Source: Theobroma cacao
Taxonomy: Eukaryota > Streptophyta > Magnoliopsida > Malvales > Malvaceae
NCBI RefSeq assembly: GCF_000208745.1
Contig: NC_030859.1
Location: forward strand, 4,454,593-4,518,592
Direction: 5' to 3'
Length of the DNA stretch: 64,000 nucleotides
Each line of letters starts with the position of its first letter. Positions within the stretch are counted from its first letter, which is position 1. Position numbers and translations under genes: made by a program. Below are positions 37,200-50,905 of the stretch, in pieces. The notes beneath the pieces are model-generated. The model did no database searches. It had not been told where the DNA came from and was given only the letters and a program-made list of their open reading frames with translations.

Positions 37200-40100
37200 T
37201 TATGAAAAAATTTAAGTAAAAAGAAAGATTTAAATAGTAAATTTTAATTTTTTTTAAAAATAATAATAAACGATGATAAATCGAATTTGAATTGCTATAT
37301 TAATAGATTGAGTATGTAACGGATTCTTTAATTCATTTGATGTTTGCGAGAGATTAAATCGTTAAATTCCTTAAATAATTACTAAAAAGCTTTACCAAAC
37401 GGTTTAAAAAAGAGTGGTTTGACAAGTAAAATGAAAGGTACTAGACAACAAGGAAAATAATTTAAAAAATTATTAAAATTGAAAGCAAAGGTTGGTGAAA
37501 GATAATTTATTTAATAAATTATATTATGTGGTTGAATATTTAATCATTGGCTTAGCATCTCAACTCAATTTATTACTTTGCTAATCTAGGATTCGACCCA
37601 ATATTTGCTCTGATCATTAATTTATATATATATATATATATCACTGCATCAAACATTGTGGTCCAACATGCTAGTCTGGACAGACAGGAAATTATTATTT
37701 GTACAACTTCTTTAGTTCCTCTCCTTTTTCTTTTTCTTTTTTTTTTTGAGATGCAATAATAGAAGATCTACTGGCAAAAAGAAACCTCCATTATATGTTG
37801 AGTAAAGCTTACTTCTTGATTCAAAAAGATTGATCATTGATTGGTTCAAAGTTTAAACCCTAGTTTTTGAGTATATATATGTATGAAAAATAATGCTTTT
37901 TTTTTTCAAAAATATTGGCTAGTGATATAGTATGCTTGTAAAATATTTAGGTAGGTGTTGAAGTTTTTTTTTTTTGAAGTTATAGTAGAATTGTCACTCA
38001 AAAGTTTCCTTCTTTAATGTGAATAAAAAAAAGAAAAAAGAAATGAAAAATATTCTCAATAGCTGACAAGCAGCCCTAAATCAATGTGGTAAGCTTATGG
38101 CTTTGTAGGGCTTGCTCATTGCAATTGACAAAGAAATGAGTAGTTGAATAAGACAGAGAAAGGAATCTTGTTAACCAAAAAATATACATACATACATATT
38201 ATATATATATATATATATATAAAGTAAGAAGAACTAATAATTATTAGAATAAATATGTCAATAGCCCAATGTGAACATCGACCTGCCTTTTTTGAAAACT
38301 TTCAACAGTGCCTTTAAAAATAGTGCAAAATAAAAAATCATTGCTACTAATTCTTTTAATGACAAAGTTATTCTGTAAATCAACTATGCATTTCTGGGTG
38401 GGTGCTTATACCTATGTATTTGACCTGTGAGCTTCTATATCTATCTCTCATTAGGTGGTGAAACTTTCACATGGGAGGTTATACCTCCCTATGTACTGTT
38501 CCTTTCCTAACCAATTCCCTTCAGAAGATTTAAATGAAAATGAATTCTCTAGATAGATAGATATATATATATATATATATATTATTTGTATGTATATTCT
38601 GATGTTAATTTGATTTGAGTACTCAAGTCCCTACATTGATAAAGCAACTACTAACATGGAGTGATTTCAAAGCATGATCTCCTTTAGTTATCATTACCAA
38701 GACTTTACTTAAGATAGACAGTCATCTTTTCATTCAAGCTGTATTATTAATGGAAGATATGCCTCAAATGGCAGACTGAATTTGGCTTTAGCAGTTTAGC
38801 TCTTCATTGACACTTCACATCATTTACTACAGCTAATGAGAAGTAACTACACATACATACATACATACATATATGAAATTGTTCTATCCCATCAACTGAT
38901 GCTCGTGAGAAGAAAATAGTTAGATTGGATTTGTTAATTACATGATAACAAACTACCTTTTCATTTATTCAAGCAACAGTTAATGCAGTTGATTGCTAGT
39001 TTATCAATGCTATTGCTGTTATAGATAATTTGAGATATATGATCTGATATTTTCATTCAAATTGATCACAGTTCATCAACTGTAACAGAAATAAATGAGA
39101 AGACTACTTTTGCTAGGCTCACGAACCTTTGAAAACTCAGTCAAATCAAGAGAGTTCAATACCTAAGCATGAATCATGGTGACGACTCTCACTTGCATCT
39201 CAATTCTCAATCTTCATACAAGTCTAAAAGTTGCAGCTCAAAAAAATCTACTTGTCATTTATTTTCAACAGCTTGTCTTCATGCTTTTGCTCTGAGTACT
39301 GCTTAATTCCAGCGTTTCACCTCCCCAACATGTCATCAATTGGATCAAGTTTTAGGTCTCTTGCATCCTTGTAGATAATGGGAAAACTATATGTATATAA
39401 TTCATTCATTTTCAATCCTTTAGTTTCATATGCATCTAAGTTTCTCTTCTGCTAGAGAGGATATATCAGCTATATCCATGGAAGAAATTGGAAGAATGGA
39501 AAAAGATTTTCTGCTCTTGACAACTTTGCAAACTTCTGCAATTCTGTTAAATGTCATTTAATGACACAGTATCCAAGAACAAGTTAATGATAAGATTGGC
39601 ATTTAGGAAATTAACAGATAAAATCATCCATAATTATCATCTTCACCGCCTTACGTCCTCCACTAACCTTTGTCCTTGTCAATGTCAGATATAGGATTAA
39701 TTATCATGATTTTCCTCTTCACCGTCATCTAATCATAATCCTTTCTTTTTCCTGATAATTATCATCAATCTTCCACTGAGTATCTTCATTAGTTTGTCTG
39801 ATACATCAAACTGTCATGAACAGAATTAATTACCTTAAAAACAGCTATGTTTCTGATTTTTTTTATCCAAGTGAAAGTCGAAAGTCAAATTACCACACAA
39901 AAGATTGAATTTATACTGTTTCCTCCATAAAAAGATCTACCAGTTACAGTTTCAAAAACAAGTAGATTTTGTTAATTGGGATCATAATTCTGTTTTGGAC
40001 TCTAGCAGGATCATGCATAAGAACCTGCCTATACCAATTTCTTGTGCTGCAATGCAAAGGAAAATGACTCTTTTCCTAAATAGCAGAGAAGCATATTGTT

Positions 40101-43100
40101 TATATTATTGAAAGAGTTGAATCTTCACAGAATATTAATTGTTATTATCCTATGATCCCAAATACAAAATTTAATGGCCGGTGGTTCATATATATTCCTT
40201 ATATATATTTAGTCCTGATAGATTCCTAGAACTATAAAAGTTGTTTGCACAACAGAAATCAGTGATAGTTTGGTTTGTCATCATCCCTTTTTTTATTTAA
40301 TTCTGAGACCAATTTGTCAAGTTGTCATAAAGCTCATAGGTCAAGGGATCCACCAAAAATTATAGGACTTAAATAATCATATTTTGTACTGCCTCTGTTG
40401 TCTTTGAATTTTTTTGTTAGCGTGACAGGATTAGTGTATGAAAGGACAAATTCTAATGAGTCATCACCTTACAAAAACTTGAAAGAAACAGGCAAACCAA
40501 AATTGCTGGCAGGTTCCTTCCTTTATGTGAAAATTTCCACCTGAATTCCCACCAAACCATAAAGGAAAAATAAAAAGAGGAAAAAGAAAATCAAAAGAAA
40601 ATAAAAAGAGGAACAAGAAAATCAAAAGAAAACAAGAATGGCACCCACCTGAAATGGGGCATCATCCATATTCTCTGCTGTATCGTCTGAACTTCAATCG
40701 TTTTGTGTTCATGAAAATGACATAATATCTTGAGTGAAAAGGAACACAAAAACAATCAGACAAGACTCTGAATATGTCAATTCTTTTTTCAACAGAAAAA
40801 AAGGGCTAATTATGCCAATCCTAAAGATGTTAGAGCTTTGAAAACTATAATGATCAATACAATATATATATATATATATTCTTTTCAAAAAAAATTATAT
40901 ATATATTTTGGATAAAATATAATTAAACTTTTTAACTGCAGCTCTGCACAAAGTATTATATTGGATGCTCAATGATTGTTGCTGTTGAGTTTTGATGTCT
41001 TGATTTTATCCTTTAGTATCATTGTGAGCATAGTTTCATTAAGGTCTCAATCACAAACCAGCTATGATGGAAAAAATTTTGACCAATATCTATTCGTGAT
41101 TCCCAGGCATCCATTCAAAAACAGACTAAACCAGTTGGTATTTGGTGACCCTACAAAGATTCATTCAAAACTTAATATTTTAGTTGAGTGAAGAAACTGT
41201 TAATGGTGGTGAGGTTACATAATTGCCCTACGCATGATGAACAGCAGATTTCAATGTTATTTAACTAACAAATTACCATGTTCGATTTGTTGTTAAATAA
41301 ATGGATTTATTACACTAAAGGATCATAAGCATATACAAAAGCTGGACAAGAGAAAAAAGAAATTATTTTCTGTTAAGAGCACAAGAAATTCTTAGACAAA
41401 GTATCATTCATGTATAGCTGGATGCAAGGCATTATATGGATACAAAATATATAAAAAAAAAAACAACTTAATCTTTCCCCTGTTGCATTTGCATCCAAAA
41501 TTCTGAATTACAATGTAGGAAGCTGTTTCCATAGATGCAACATGTGACAAATATAAAAATCATGTTGGAAGTCCAATTTTTAAGTATTAGTTTATGCTAA
41601 AATTTGCAAATTTTGTATATGAAAAACTGTGCAAAGAATCTCACTGCTCTCTTCCAACACCTTTCGGTCATGATTTTTAATGCAACAAACATTTGTTTTT
41701 TGAAGTTTGGACGTTTATGGTGGACAAAGTAAAAAGAAGATTCCAAAAAAGAAAGAGGCCAGAGAAATGAAAACACCAGATTGTACAGCACTTGCAATGT
41801 TGGCACACGCTTTGATCGAAAACCATGATTTTATGGCGATTTGAGTGTTCCTCCCAGCATACATAACATCCAAAGGTCTTTTCGTGTCGTACTATCAATT
41901 CAAGCTTTCACTTATGTCCCGTTTAGTTGATATCAATTAAAGAGAATCTTAATTAAAATTAAAATTTTAAATTTTAAATTTTAAAATATATTTTTTACTA
42001 TTAAAACTCGCAATTTAATATCTTTCAAACTGTTTTATTCCATCATGCTATATAGGATTTACTTTGAATATGTAACCTATTAGTGACAAATAGGTTCATG
42101 AAGAGTTATGATGGCAAATGGCCTTAACAATTAATCAAATTATAGTCCAAATTTCTCAAATGAAATAGTAATAATAATTTAAAAAGCTTCGAGTGATTAT
42201 TATCCATGAGTTGCATAATAAGTCAATTAATCTCAAAAAACATATATACATATATACATATGTACATATATACGTACATATATTAATATTTTTCTAGTAA
42301 TTAAGGCAATCTTCAATGGCTCAATCCAAACGCATTCTTAGAATCAATGCACCGAGTATACAGTTGAGATTGGAGAGAAGGGAATGAACATATGGTTCTC
42401 AAAACTCCCATATTTCTGGCTTTTTGTAAGTTTGGCCGGCCTTGGTTTGAGTGACTACATCAACTCACAGTTACAAGCAGAGCAAAAAAAAAAAAAAAAC
42501 TCACTGTCACAAAGTTGTCAAGCATTTCATAAGAAACTTTCAAATCCCCAACTTAGTATATATGCATTTACCCCAAGACAAATGGAGGATGTAGCTCCCA
42601 AAGGGTGAGATAAAATTTATTTAAAATTTTTTCCACTAGGACAAACCGTTTGGCATACCAAACCTTATATTCAAATGCAAACTTTTGTGGCTTATTCTTC
42701 TTTTTACTTTGTCAAACATTTACTCATTCTCCTAAGACTTTACCAGCTGTGAAAACATAAAAAACTACAGCCAACCGCCCAACACCAAAGTACTTGGTAA
42801 TATATGTTGTGTTTGAATCAGATGGGATGATACAAAGATTTAAAGAAAAGGGTCATTTTGTTTCCCGCAGATCGAACAAACAAAATCATTCCATCAAAAT
42901 CTCATCTTTTAAAAAAGAGAAACGAAGGAAGGAAAAAAAAGAGCCTTAGATGGCCCCAACTCCACTTAACACGATGCCATATGATGATGAAGTGTAATGT
43001 CAAAAGCATTTTTGCTTGTTTATAAGGGTTTCAACTTTTTATATGGCTAAGGTTAAGCCCGTGCGGCCAACTAACTTTAGCCTTTAAAATAATTGGTGAG

Positions 43101-43755
43101 AGAGAGAGAGAGGGTAGGAAGGCTTTGTGCCCTACTCATGGCCAGCAACCTAGTACTACTTTATTAGATTTTTTTGCCTCTGGCCTTCATATATTCACAT
43201 GTAACTATGGGATATCAACCGACTTTTTTCTGTTTCTAGAGATACTCATGTTTTCTACTTTTGAGTTTTGATCATAAAGCTTTGATATGCTAAGGATATA
43301 AATAACTATAGTTTGCATGATGGGAGTATAACATAATTATTTTTTTTTCACTTTGTTCTTTGAAGGTGGGGTGATGCTTTTAGTGCATTTAGCTAGGCAG
43401 GTCAAAAAGAAGAGATACCATGATTTTAAATATTATATACATATGCAAGGAAAAACTAGTGTTTTATTTACACCCATTAAGCATTTGATAAAGGCCTTTT
43501 AGACAATTAACATTGGTTTGCATGTACTTTCGAGGAGCCAAGCATAGAGTCAGGGAACTCTTGTGGAGGATATACGATCAGATTATATTACTGCCTTGAT
43601 GCATTCCAGATTAGATTAAGTTTTCCTTCAATCTTTTCAGCCCTTTGATGCTTTTAGTTCCATTTTATCAAAATTTAATTTATAATCAACAGGGATTTTT
43701 TACAACTTTTTATGAGACACTGAAATGTAATTTACTGACACAGTACATACATTTT
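37200..43755. other. Long intergenic stretch, no recognised gene
   Basis: AT-rich DNA with short AT microsatellites near 37,623, 38,200, 38,560 and 40,862, a TACA/CATA repeat near 38,850, and runs of A or T. I looked for spliced coding exons, tRNA-like T-loops and terminal repeats and found none I can support. Confidence 0.45.
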
Positions 43756-43756
43756 T

Positions 43757-43759
<3 letters not shown>

Positions 43760-43802
<43 letters not shown>
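43760..43802. repeat. (AT)n microsatellite
   Basis: About 21 uninterrupted AT dinucleotides. Confidence 0.95.
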
Positions 43803-43805
<3 letters not shown>

Positions 43806-46663
43806 AGTTTTTAGCTTTGGATAGGTAGGAGACTTGTGACAGCCATATCACTATACAGTAAGAACATTAACAATGCAAATTAAATACCTAGGCTTTACTT
43901 GTAAGAATTTCTCTTTATGAGAAAAGAAGAAAAGAAAAAGTTAGCTTTGGTGTACGTACTGGAAACATAACCGTAAATTATATGAGAGCCTTGTGAAATA
44001 AATTGCTTTATCACATGGCCTATACAGTAAACTAGTTATATTGATGACATTCATTTCTTTCCCTGATATATAAGCTTTCAATCCCCATCAGCAAATTAAA
44101 ATTGTATTTACGACTATTTGTTTCCGTCGTACACATTATTCATAGCCATTCTACAATGTGTCTGCAGGAACATTTAATGCATCTATGTGACTCAATACTT
44201 CCATGATGTCATTTAACCATTTAGACTTTGATTCACATATTTAAAGATATTTAATCAATGATCATGATTAATAAGGGTGGCGGGCATTGAATGAGGGTAT
44301 CTAATTAAATCAAGAGATTTATCATATCATTATAGGAAACAGACAAGTTTAAGATACTTCGAGATCTCTCTCTTCTCTTCCCGATGAACCCAAGTTCAAA
44401 TCCAAATAACTTCAAATCTCATGTCTTACATCCTTTTTTTCATTGATTTTTTTATTTATAAATTTATCTTCGTTAAAGAAAAAAATACCTGTTGTTATGT
44501 TTCATTAGATCAAATAGTCCTTTATTGAAATGTTGGTAAACTTATTTTCTATCTGTTTAGTTTTAATATAAATTTGACTTTGTATCCCTTTTTTGATAAA
44601 TGATTAAATAAATTTATTTAATCGAAAAAAACAAATATTCGAATCATTTCTAGATCATGTAAGATTGATCTCTTGCAAAAAAGATAAAAAGTTTTAAGAT
44701 TACGAATAATACCATAGCATGATTATGAAATGTTCTTAATTAAAATATGTTTATCCTAATCATGGAAATCAATTGAATGATTAAAGACCAGTTATGCATG
44801 TCTTCTTTTGTTTCTTCTGTTTTTCATATTTAGTCTTGCCAAAATAAAGCATCTAAAATAAAATGGTGATTAAGATTGAATGATCAAAGCACATGGCTCC
44901 CGTGGATGGCTATGATTAATTAATTCACGCGATCATGGAGTCGTGGTCGGCTATAAATCTGACCCAACGTGGCGGGATTAATATTAATTTGTTGCTAATG
45001 ACCTGAATAATAATCAGTTGATTAATTTCTGGAAGCTCGTCGATTATATGTTGGGTTATTAACTTAACAAAGCACCCATAGCTGACCTGACCTTGGGTTA
45101 ATTAATTAATTAAGCCAGGTCTTAGTTTAATGCTCCTCTTAATTAAATACCATTTCTTGTTAGATAGGCATGTTCCTAGTAGTCTGGTTTTGTTTCAAAA
45201 CCGTGGGCTGTGTTTAGCAGCTCTGTGATTAAGTAAGCTTAATTAATTAATTAATCAGTGCTATATTTTGTTTATCAGTATAACTTAATTAAACATTATT
45301 ATTTTGTATATTAGTTGTGGAATTTTTAAAGTCCACAAAGTAAAATTAGATGATTATTATATGTTCATTTAATAGTTAATTATTTATTAATTTTGATAAA
45401 TGTATCTTGAAAATTTTGTTAGTGGAGTTGAAATTCACCGATGTATAAGATAATTTTTTTATTTTTAATTTTTTTTTACTCAATCAAGTCAAAATTCATT
45501 AAGTATAAAATAGATAATGCACATAAGAGACGGTAAAAAAAATTCTGAAAAGAGCAAACAAGTTACCAAATTTGTAAAATTTGAAATAACATGTTGCTTA
45601 TAATTTTTGGTTCAGAGATATTTTAGATGCAATATTTTTTTTTAGCTTGTACAATTTGTCAAATTCCCACCCTGGCACTCCTTGGATTGGTAAACAATTT
45701 GGAAGCCATAGACTCTCCTAAACAAAGTGAGAAATAACTACTGAGATTTCATGCTTTGCTTTCGCTCATGTTTGATTTGCTTGCTAATAGAAGATGCTTG
45801 GACTGTCTAACAATTGACCTAGGTTTTGGTTTCCAAGAAAATGGGAAAGGAGAGTTAGATCCAAGGTTGGCAAAAGGAATTGCTTCTCCTAGCTAGAATA
45901 TGTTTCAAATATTCATGTTAATCTAACTTGTAAAGCTTGCTAGCTCGTTTCACTTTCGAAGCATGCATGCAGTTGAGTTACTGTAGTTCATGTTAAGTTC
46001 AAGTCTAAGCTGCATTTTTCAATTCTTGGAATAAGGATTCAAGTGATTTGATGTTGTTTCCATTACATTTTTCTTCATTTGAATTCCCACTCTTCGTCCA
46101 TTTTTGTATTATTTTCTTAATTAATCTTGAAAGGAAGGCCAATTAGGACTGGAAGATATCTCAAACCTAGTCAGAATTAACAGGCTAACTATTGTCTTGG
46201 TTTCAACACATATTTTAGTGTGTCATAAAACCCCAGTACTCCAATGAGGACTGGTTCCAAACTTGGATTAAAATAATGGGATCAGTTTGAAAATTTTTGG
46301 AAGTTCACATGGGTCCTTAAATTTTCCTTAATGATGTAATTTTCATTTAATAATACGTAACTTATCATTGTTAATAGCAACAATGACTATGAATCTTAGT
46401 GACTTACACGTAATTTTGTTTAAAGATGTTTCTTTTCGACATCAATCATTCAAATTTTAATTCAGTTTAACAACAAAATTCACGACAGTTCACGTGACTG
46501 TTTGATTATTTATCTATTATAATTTGATTCAATAAAGATCACTGATTGATCTGTCAATCAATATTTTGTTAATCGTGATTCATAATGATGTCAACAGTCG
46601 AACGATATGAAGTTGTTTTGTCATTTATGACTAATTGAAAGATGGATTTAACTTTAAAGCCAA
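43803..46663. other. Intergenic, no recognised gene
   Basis: AT-rich. Several (TTAA)n-type clusters occur at 45,097-45,255, along with a slightly GC-richer patch at about 44,890-45,115. No coding frame, RNA gene or element ends are supported. Confidence 0.45.
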
Positions 46664-46811
46664 AGACTAATTAAAGAACCTATGAACATGATAATACTTT
46701 TGAAGTACTAACTCAATTAGATAATTTCACTAACCTTAGACTAATTAAAGAACCTATGAACATGATAATACTTTTGAAGTACTAACTCAATTAGATAATT
46801 TCACTAACCTT
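46664..46811 (+). repeat. Perfect 74-bp tandem duplication
   Basis: Two copies (46,664-46,737 and 46,738-46,811) read identically over 74 bp, each beginning agactaattaaagaacc. The identity implies either a very recent duplication or an assembly artefact. Confidence 0.95.
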
Positions 46812-47386
46812 TTCCGAGGTAGTTAAGAGTGGTTTGTTTTTGTTAAGGTTGTTTAGCCTAAACCCTATGGGCTGTTTTGGCTTATTAATACTTAATAATT
46901 ACACTTAGATTCTAAATAATCACTACTTTAATACTTCGGATCAAGTTTCTTTCTTAGCAACAAAGAGAAATTAAATTATTGTAGTTATGCACATCCGTAC
47001 GGAGTTGAGAGAAGCAAATGCCAAGTCAATAGTAAGGCATGGAATGGGAGGGGCAACACATTTACCAATAGCTTCAGCAATTGATAAATGGATGTGCACT
47101 TGACTTTTTTAACTAGGGATTGCAATTTCTTTTTCGAAATTACATCATTTTATGCTTCCTAACATGGTTTTCTTGATGTTGAGCACTACGTTAATTGGGG
47201 CATATTTTCATTCTATAACTTTACCCTCAAAAAATTCTCAATTTCTAAGCTAAGATGGAGTGAATAGGACAAGTTTTCAATTGGTTAGCATCAACCTCTG
47301 CTTAGACTTGTAAATCTCATTTGGGTGGGTAGTTAGGTATGTAAATTCTTCCTTTCTACTTGATCAAAAAATGCATAGATTACACT

Positions 47387-48280
47387 GGTTTTTTTGTTTT
47401 TGTTTTTTTTTTCATATAATTACTTTTATTGATAAGAAGGCTTATACAACATCATAGTTCAAGACGATGAATTGAAAATAAAACATATAAACGCCTTGAG
47501 AAAACATAAGGAAGGTTACATAACGTTCATAGCACATGCACTAGTAAACAGTGAAACCTTCATACGATGCCACAGAATACCCACAAAGAACTTGCCGCAA
47601 CATATGTTCAATTACCAACAGGCAACACTAAAAATGTCATATTGATCAACGTTCATTATTGCAAATGTATCCATAAAGTGATTAGCTTTCTTGTCAACCT
47701 GCTTATATTTGACTTCACCAATCAGTTTCTGTAACTTGTCAATATTTGCAAAGGCCTTTCACAATACCCATGGATCTAATTTTAAAACTCATGAGAGTGC
47801 AACACAAAAATCTAACTCCAGAACCAAAAATTTCGTACCTTTCTATGGAAAAGCATCATAAAATTGTAAAACAATTTTAGTAGTCAGCATAGTTAGACTC
47901 TTGAACGCTCAATGGACCAAAAAATTGACTCATCACGTTACTATTACAATTTCTAAACACACCCTCACATCTCATCGGGTCGGACTTACCTCTAATAGAG
48001 GCATCAACATTGAATTTCAATTCATCCTTATTTGAGGGAAATCCAAACAATCCCTCTCCTCATATTAATCTTATCAAGGGACCTACTCAAACTCCAAGGC
48101 ATCGTCCACCACCTTATTTCCTCAATAACATTCTCTTTCTCAATTGCATTGGTCCAAAACTTTACTCTCATTTTGATCATGAAGTAAATGTCATCTTTCT
48201 CCCACCTCTTAGAATAAAAAACATTGGGTATTCATCATCATCTTGGCATAAGAAAACACTAGATAGTATGAGTTAATTCG
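47387..48280 (-). mobile_element. LINE (L1-type) 3' fragment with RNase H domain
   Basis: On the minus strand the sequence ends in a poly(A) tract (plus-strand poly-T at 47,387-47,412). Upstream, at about 47,880-48,045, it reads a degenerate RNase H-like segment, LKFNVDASIRG followed by GVFRNCNSNV and FGPLSVQESNYAD. This matches the pattern at the C-terminus of plant non-LTR retrotransposon ORF2 proteins. Further upstream (about 48,050-48,230) MIKMRVKFWTNAIEKE-type sequence fits the region preceding that domain. The fragment is interrupted by stops and shifts and is 5'-truncated, as usual for LINE insertions. Confidence 0.75.
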
Positions 48281-48475
48281 ACATTATGGTGCGAAATGAA
48301 ATCTTCAAAAACAAAGATAATCAAGTACAGTTTATAAAATCAAAGCCAAATACACAATGCTTGGTTATGGATAAACTAGTACAAACTAGAATAGACCTAT
48401 AGCAATGTGATAAAAAAAAAAAAACTTCTTGCATTTAACTGTATTTTTCAATTGAGGACAATCCGCAGTCCACTA

Positions 48476-48523
<48 letters not shown>
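48476..48523. repeat. Compound (TA)n(GA)n microsatellite
   Basis: About 12 TA followed by about 12 GA dinucleotides. Confidence 0.95.
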
Positions 48524-49086
48524 TCTCCGTCCATCTACGAAAAATGTGGCAAAAAACCTCATTCTATACTAAAATGTTTCGTTTGCTGGTCCGTAGTATT
48601 TCTTTTTTGGTGAATGCACTGTGCTTGTTGGATTATAGCAAATTGAATTATAATCTTTCTCATCGTGGTTGGCGAAATCTAAAACTTGGATTTGCTAACC
48701 AGCCGCCGTTTCATTAAATGGCGAATATCAATGAAAACTAAAAAAAAAAAAATGGGAGGCTTGATAGTGGGTTCATAGGCGCTTGTTAGATCTTGTCATG
48801 GATTATTTTAATGGGGAAAACATGTAAAGGTGAGAAGTGCCATTTTGAACTCAGGCTGGTAAATCCTAAGTATCTTCTTTGCCCTTAAAAAAAGACAAAT
48901 TCGTTGGCTAAAACTTTGGATATATGGGCTTTCTGATGTGCTAGAATTTTAGCTTTCTTGGGCATCTCTTAAACAGGCTGCCCAGACTCTTAGCCAAGCC
49001 TGGACCTTAATATCTAGCTTTTTAGAGCAAGGTTATAATGGGCTTCGTCTGGCTGTTTCGCTGGCTGAAGCAAAGAATTGAAGACA
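48524..49086. other. Intergenic, no recognised gene
   Basis: No supported feature between the microsatellite and the dispersed duplication. Confidence 0.45.
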
Positions 49087-49935
49087 GCATTTCTTTTCCT
49101 TTCCTAGGATAGGGTAATCTAAATCGCTCGAAGACCAACTGCCTTTAATCCCTGATGAATTCCACTAGAAAACCCATTTTTTGCCATATCACATACTTGT
49201 CAGTTGCCAAATATATGGGACCCTTCAGTGGATTGAAGCAGAGTCGAAGTCAAATCCCTTTCTTTCTTCAAACAAAATGACTGGAAGTGTTAAACTCATT
49301 CAATACACGAGAGTAAACAAAGAGAACCAAAAGATGTCTCCATAAAACTTGTGAGGAGTTGCAATGGCATTGATACTTCCATTTCACCCTGCGGTGCCAA
49401 AAAGTTTTCATAAACATGAGAAAGTATAAAGTTCAGGGTAAAAAGTTATGATTGATAGACATTAGGTACTTTAGAATGCAGCTCAAGTCAAGTGTGCAAG
49501 AGACTCAAGAAGATACAGAGCATAATCTCTGGCAAGAAAATCATACATCCCAAGCTTTTAGATGGTATCTCAGACAGTATAAAAGGGCTTCACATCCTCC
49601 TGAAAAGGGGAAACAGATTCTGTCCAAACACAAGATGATCGATATGATTGATATTCCCTCCGAGCGACATCATGAAGACACCACGAAAGAAAGCAAGTAT
49701 CTGGCTGGAGAAGGAAAGTAAAATGAAATTTGAATGTCAGATGAGAAAACTTTAAAGCTACTGAAGCTCCAAAGAGATAAAAATTTCCCACGAAGGCCAA
49801 AGCGAATAAAACATTAAAAGAATCAACTATATTACATTGTAAATAATGGAGTAACAATGCTAGCAAATATAAGTTCACAGCAATAGGAGATAGAACTTGC
49901 AAAACACAAAAACTAATGCCCCAAGTAGGAGTTCG
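49087..49935. repeat. Dispersed duplicate, copy A (partner at 63,198-63,996)
   Basis: About 850 bp align with the last 800 bp of the window in the same orientation. The outer parts look close to 90% identical by eye (for example the shared taaataatggagtaacaatg). A middle part (about 49,570-49,710) is clearly more diverged. No LTR, TIR or poly(A) structure is visible at the edges. Identity is unknown: it could be duplicated 3' gene sequence read on the minus strand, or an uncharacterised repeat. Confidence 0.8.
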
Positions 49936-50219
49936 TATACTTACTTTTTAACGACTACTACTCTTTCAATTGGGTCCAACTGTTCTTCCCTTCTAATCTT
50001 GAATGGCCTCCCACGCATAGCACACTCATAGCTGGTTGTGAGATTTTCTTTCTCCAGTATGGGTTAGAGTTTGTTAGGCAACATAGTGGACTAATCATCC
50101 TTTCATTATAGTATGTTCTTTTTATGCATATGTGTGATAGGAGGTCTTTGTCTATACTTTTCATTTTCTTAACAAATTGGAGCTTAAATTTATCAAATGA
50201 GAACTATTAGGTTAAGAAC

Positions 50220-50905
50220 TGCAAAAGTGGAGAAGATTTTTGTTAGAAACTAAAAAGTATTAGAAACACAATGAATGGCTATGTGTCGACTCCAAACTCA
50301 ACAAAAGGAATGAAGCTATCATAACAATCACTAGAAAGCATCAATCTCACTTTAAATAAGAATATTCTCGAACTAGACAGAAAAAATGTCATCAGAGAGT
50401 GTGAAGCTTCTATATAAAAGGAACAAGTTACCGAAATATATAGTGTAAGATGTTCTTGTAGAACACCATCATCTCCCACAGATCAGCAATAAATCTCCCA
50501 CAAAACAGAAATAAATTACTCACAAACCAACAGCAAATCAGCAGGAGATATGACAACAGATCAGCAGTAGGAATAGCAGCATGTGTTGCAATATTTCTAT
50601 ACAGAGATGTTGCACCAATTTTGTGTATAAACCTTGTAATCTCTCCCTATTGTTGGTCAAAGTTTCCTTGTATAATATAGTTTGTAACCTGCACGCGAGC
50701 ATTTGATTTATTGATTGGTGCATTATCCTTCTGCCTAAAGAGTAGGGTTCGAACCTCTCTTCCGTCAATTATAAAAAAGGAGAATCAACTAAGTTCTTAA
50801 GCAGAAAAATACAAAAAATCCTTATACTTGTTTTCTCTTCCCTTTACCTTCCAACTCTCTCAACTTCTCTCTCCCTCTTCCTTCCTGTTTTAAATTTCTT
50901 CATGA
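50220..50905 (+). mobile_element. Possible copia 5' LTR and primer-binding site
   Basis: This lies immediately 5' of the copia gag fragment. At 50,902-50,918 the sequence TGATATCAAAGCAG resembles the TGGTATCAGAGC primer-binding site (initiator tRNA-Met) of many copia elements. A leader with TATA-like and polyadenylation-like AT tracts precedes it. No 3' LTR partner is present in the window, so the LTR call and its left edge are tentative. Confidence 0.4.

Noticed and set aside
44880..45115. GC-richer patch with TTAATTAA clusters as a candidate conserved regulatory element
   Set aside because: Nothing beyond composition supports it; cross-species alignment would be needed.
47041..47062. Possible miR482 target-like or precursor sequence (ggaatgggaggggcaacac)
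   Set aside because: Only the first 11 bases resemble a miR482 site; the seed part does not match and no complementary arm lies nearby.
50735..50760. tRNA-like T-loop / SINE B box (gggttcgaacctc)
   Set aside because: No cloverleaf or convincing A box surrounds it. It lies in or near the putative copia LTR.
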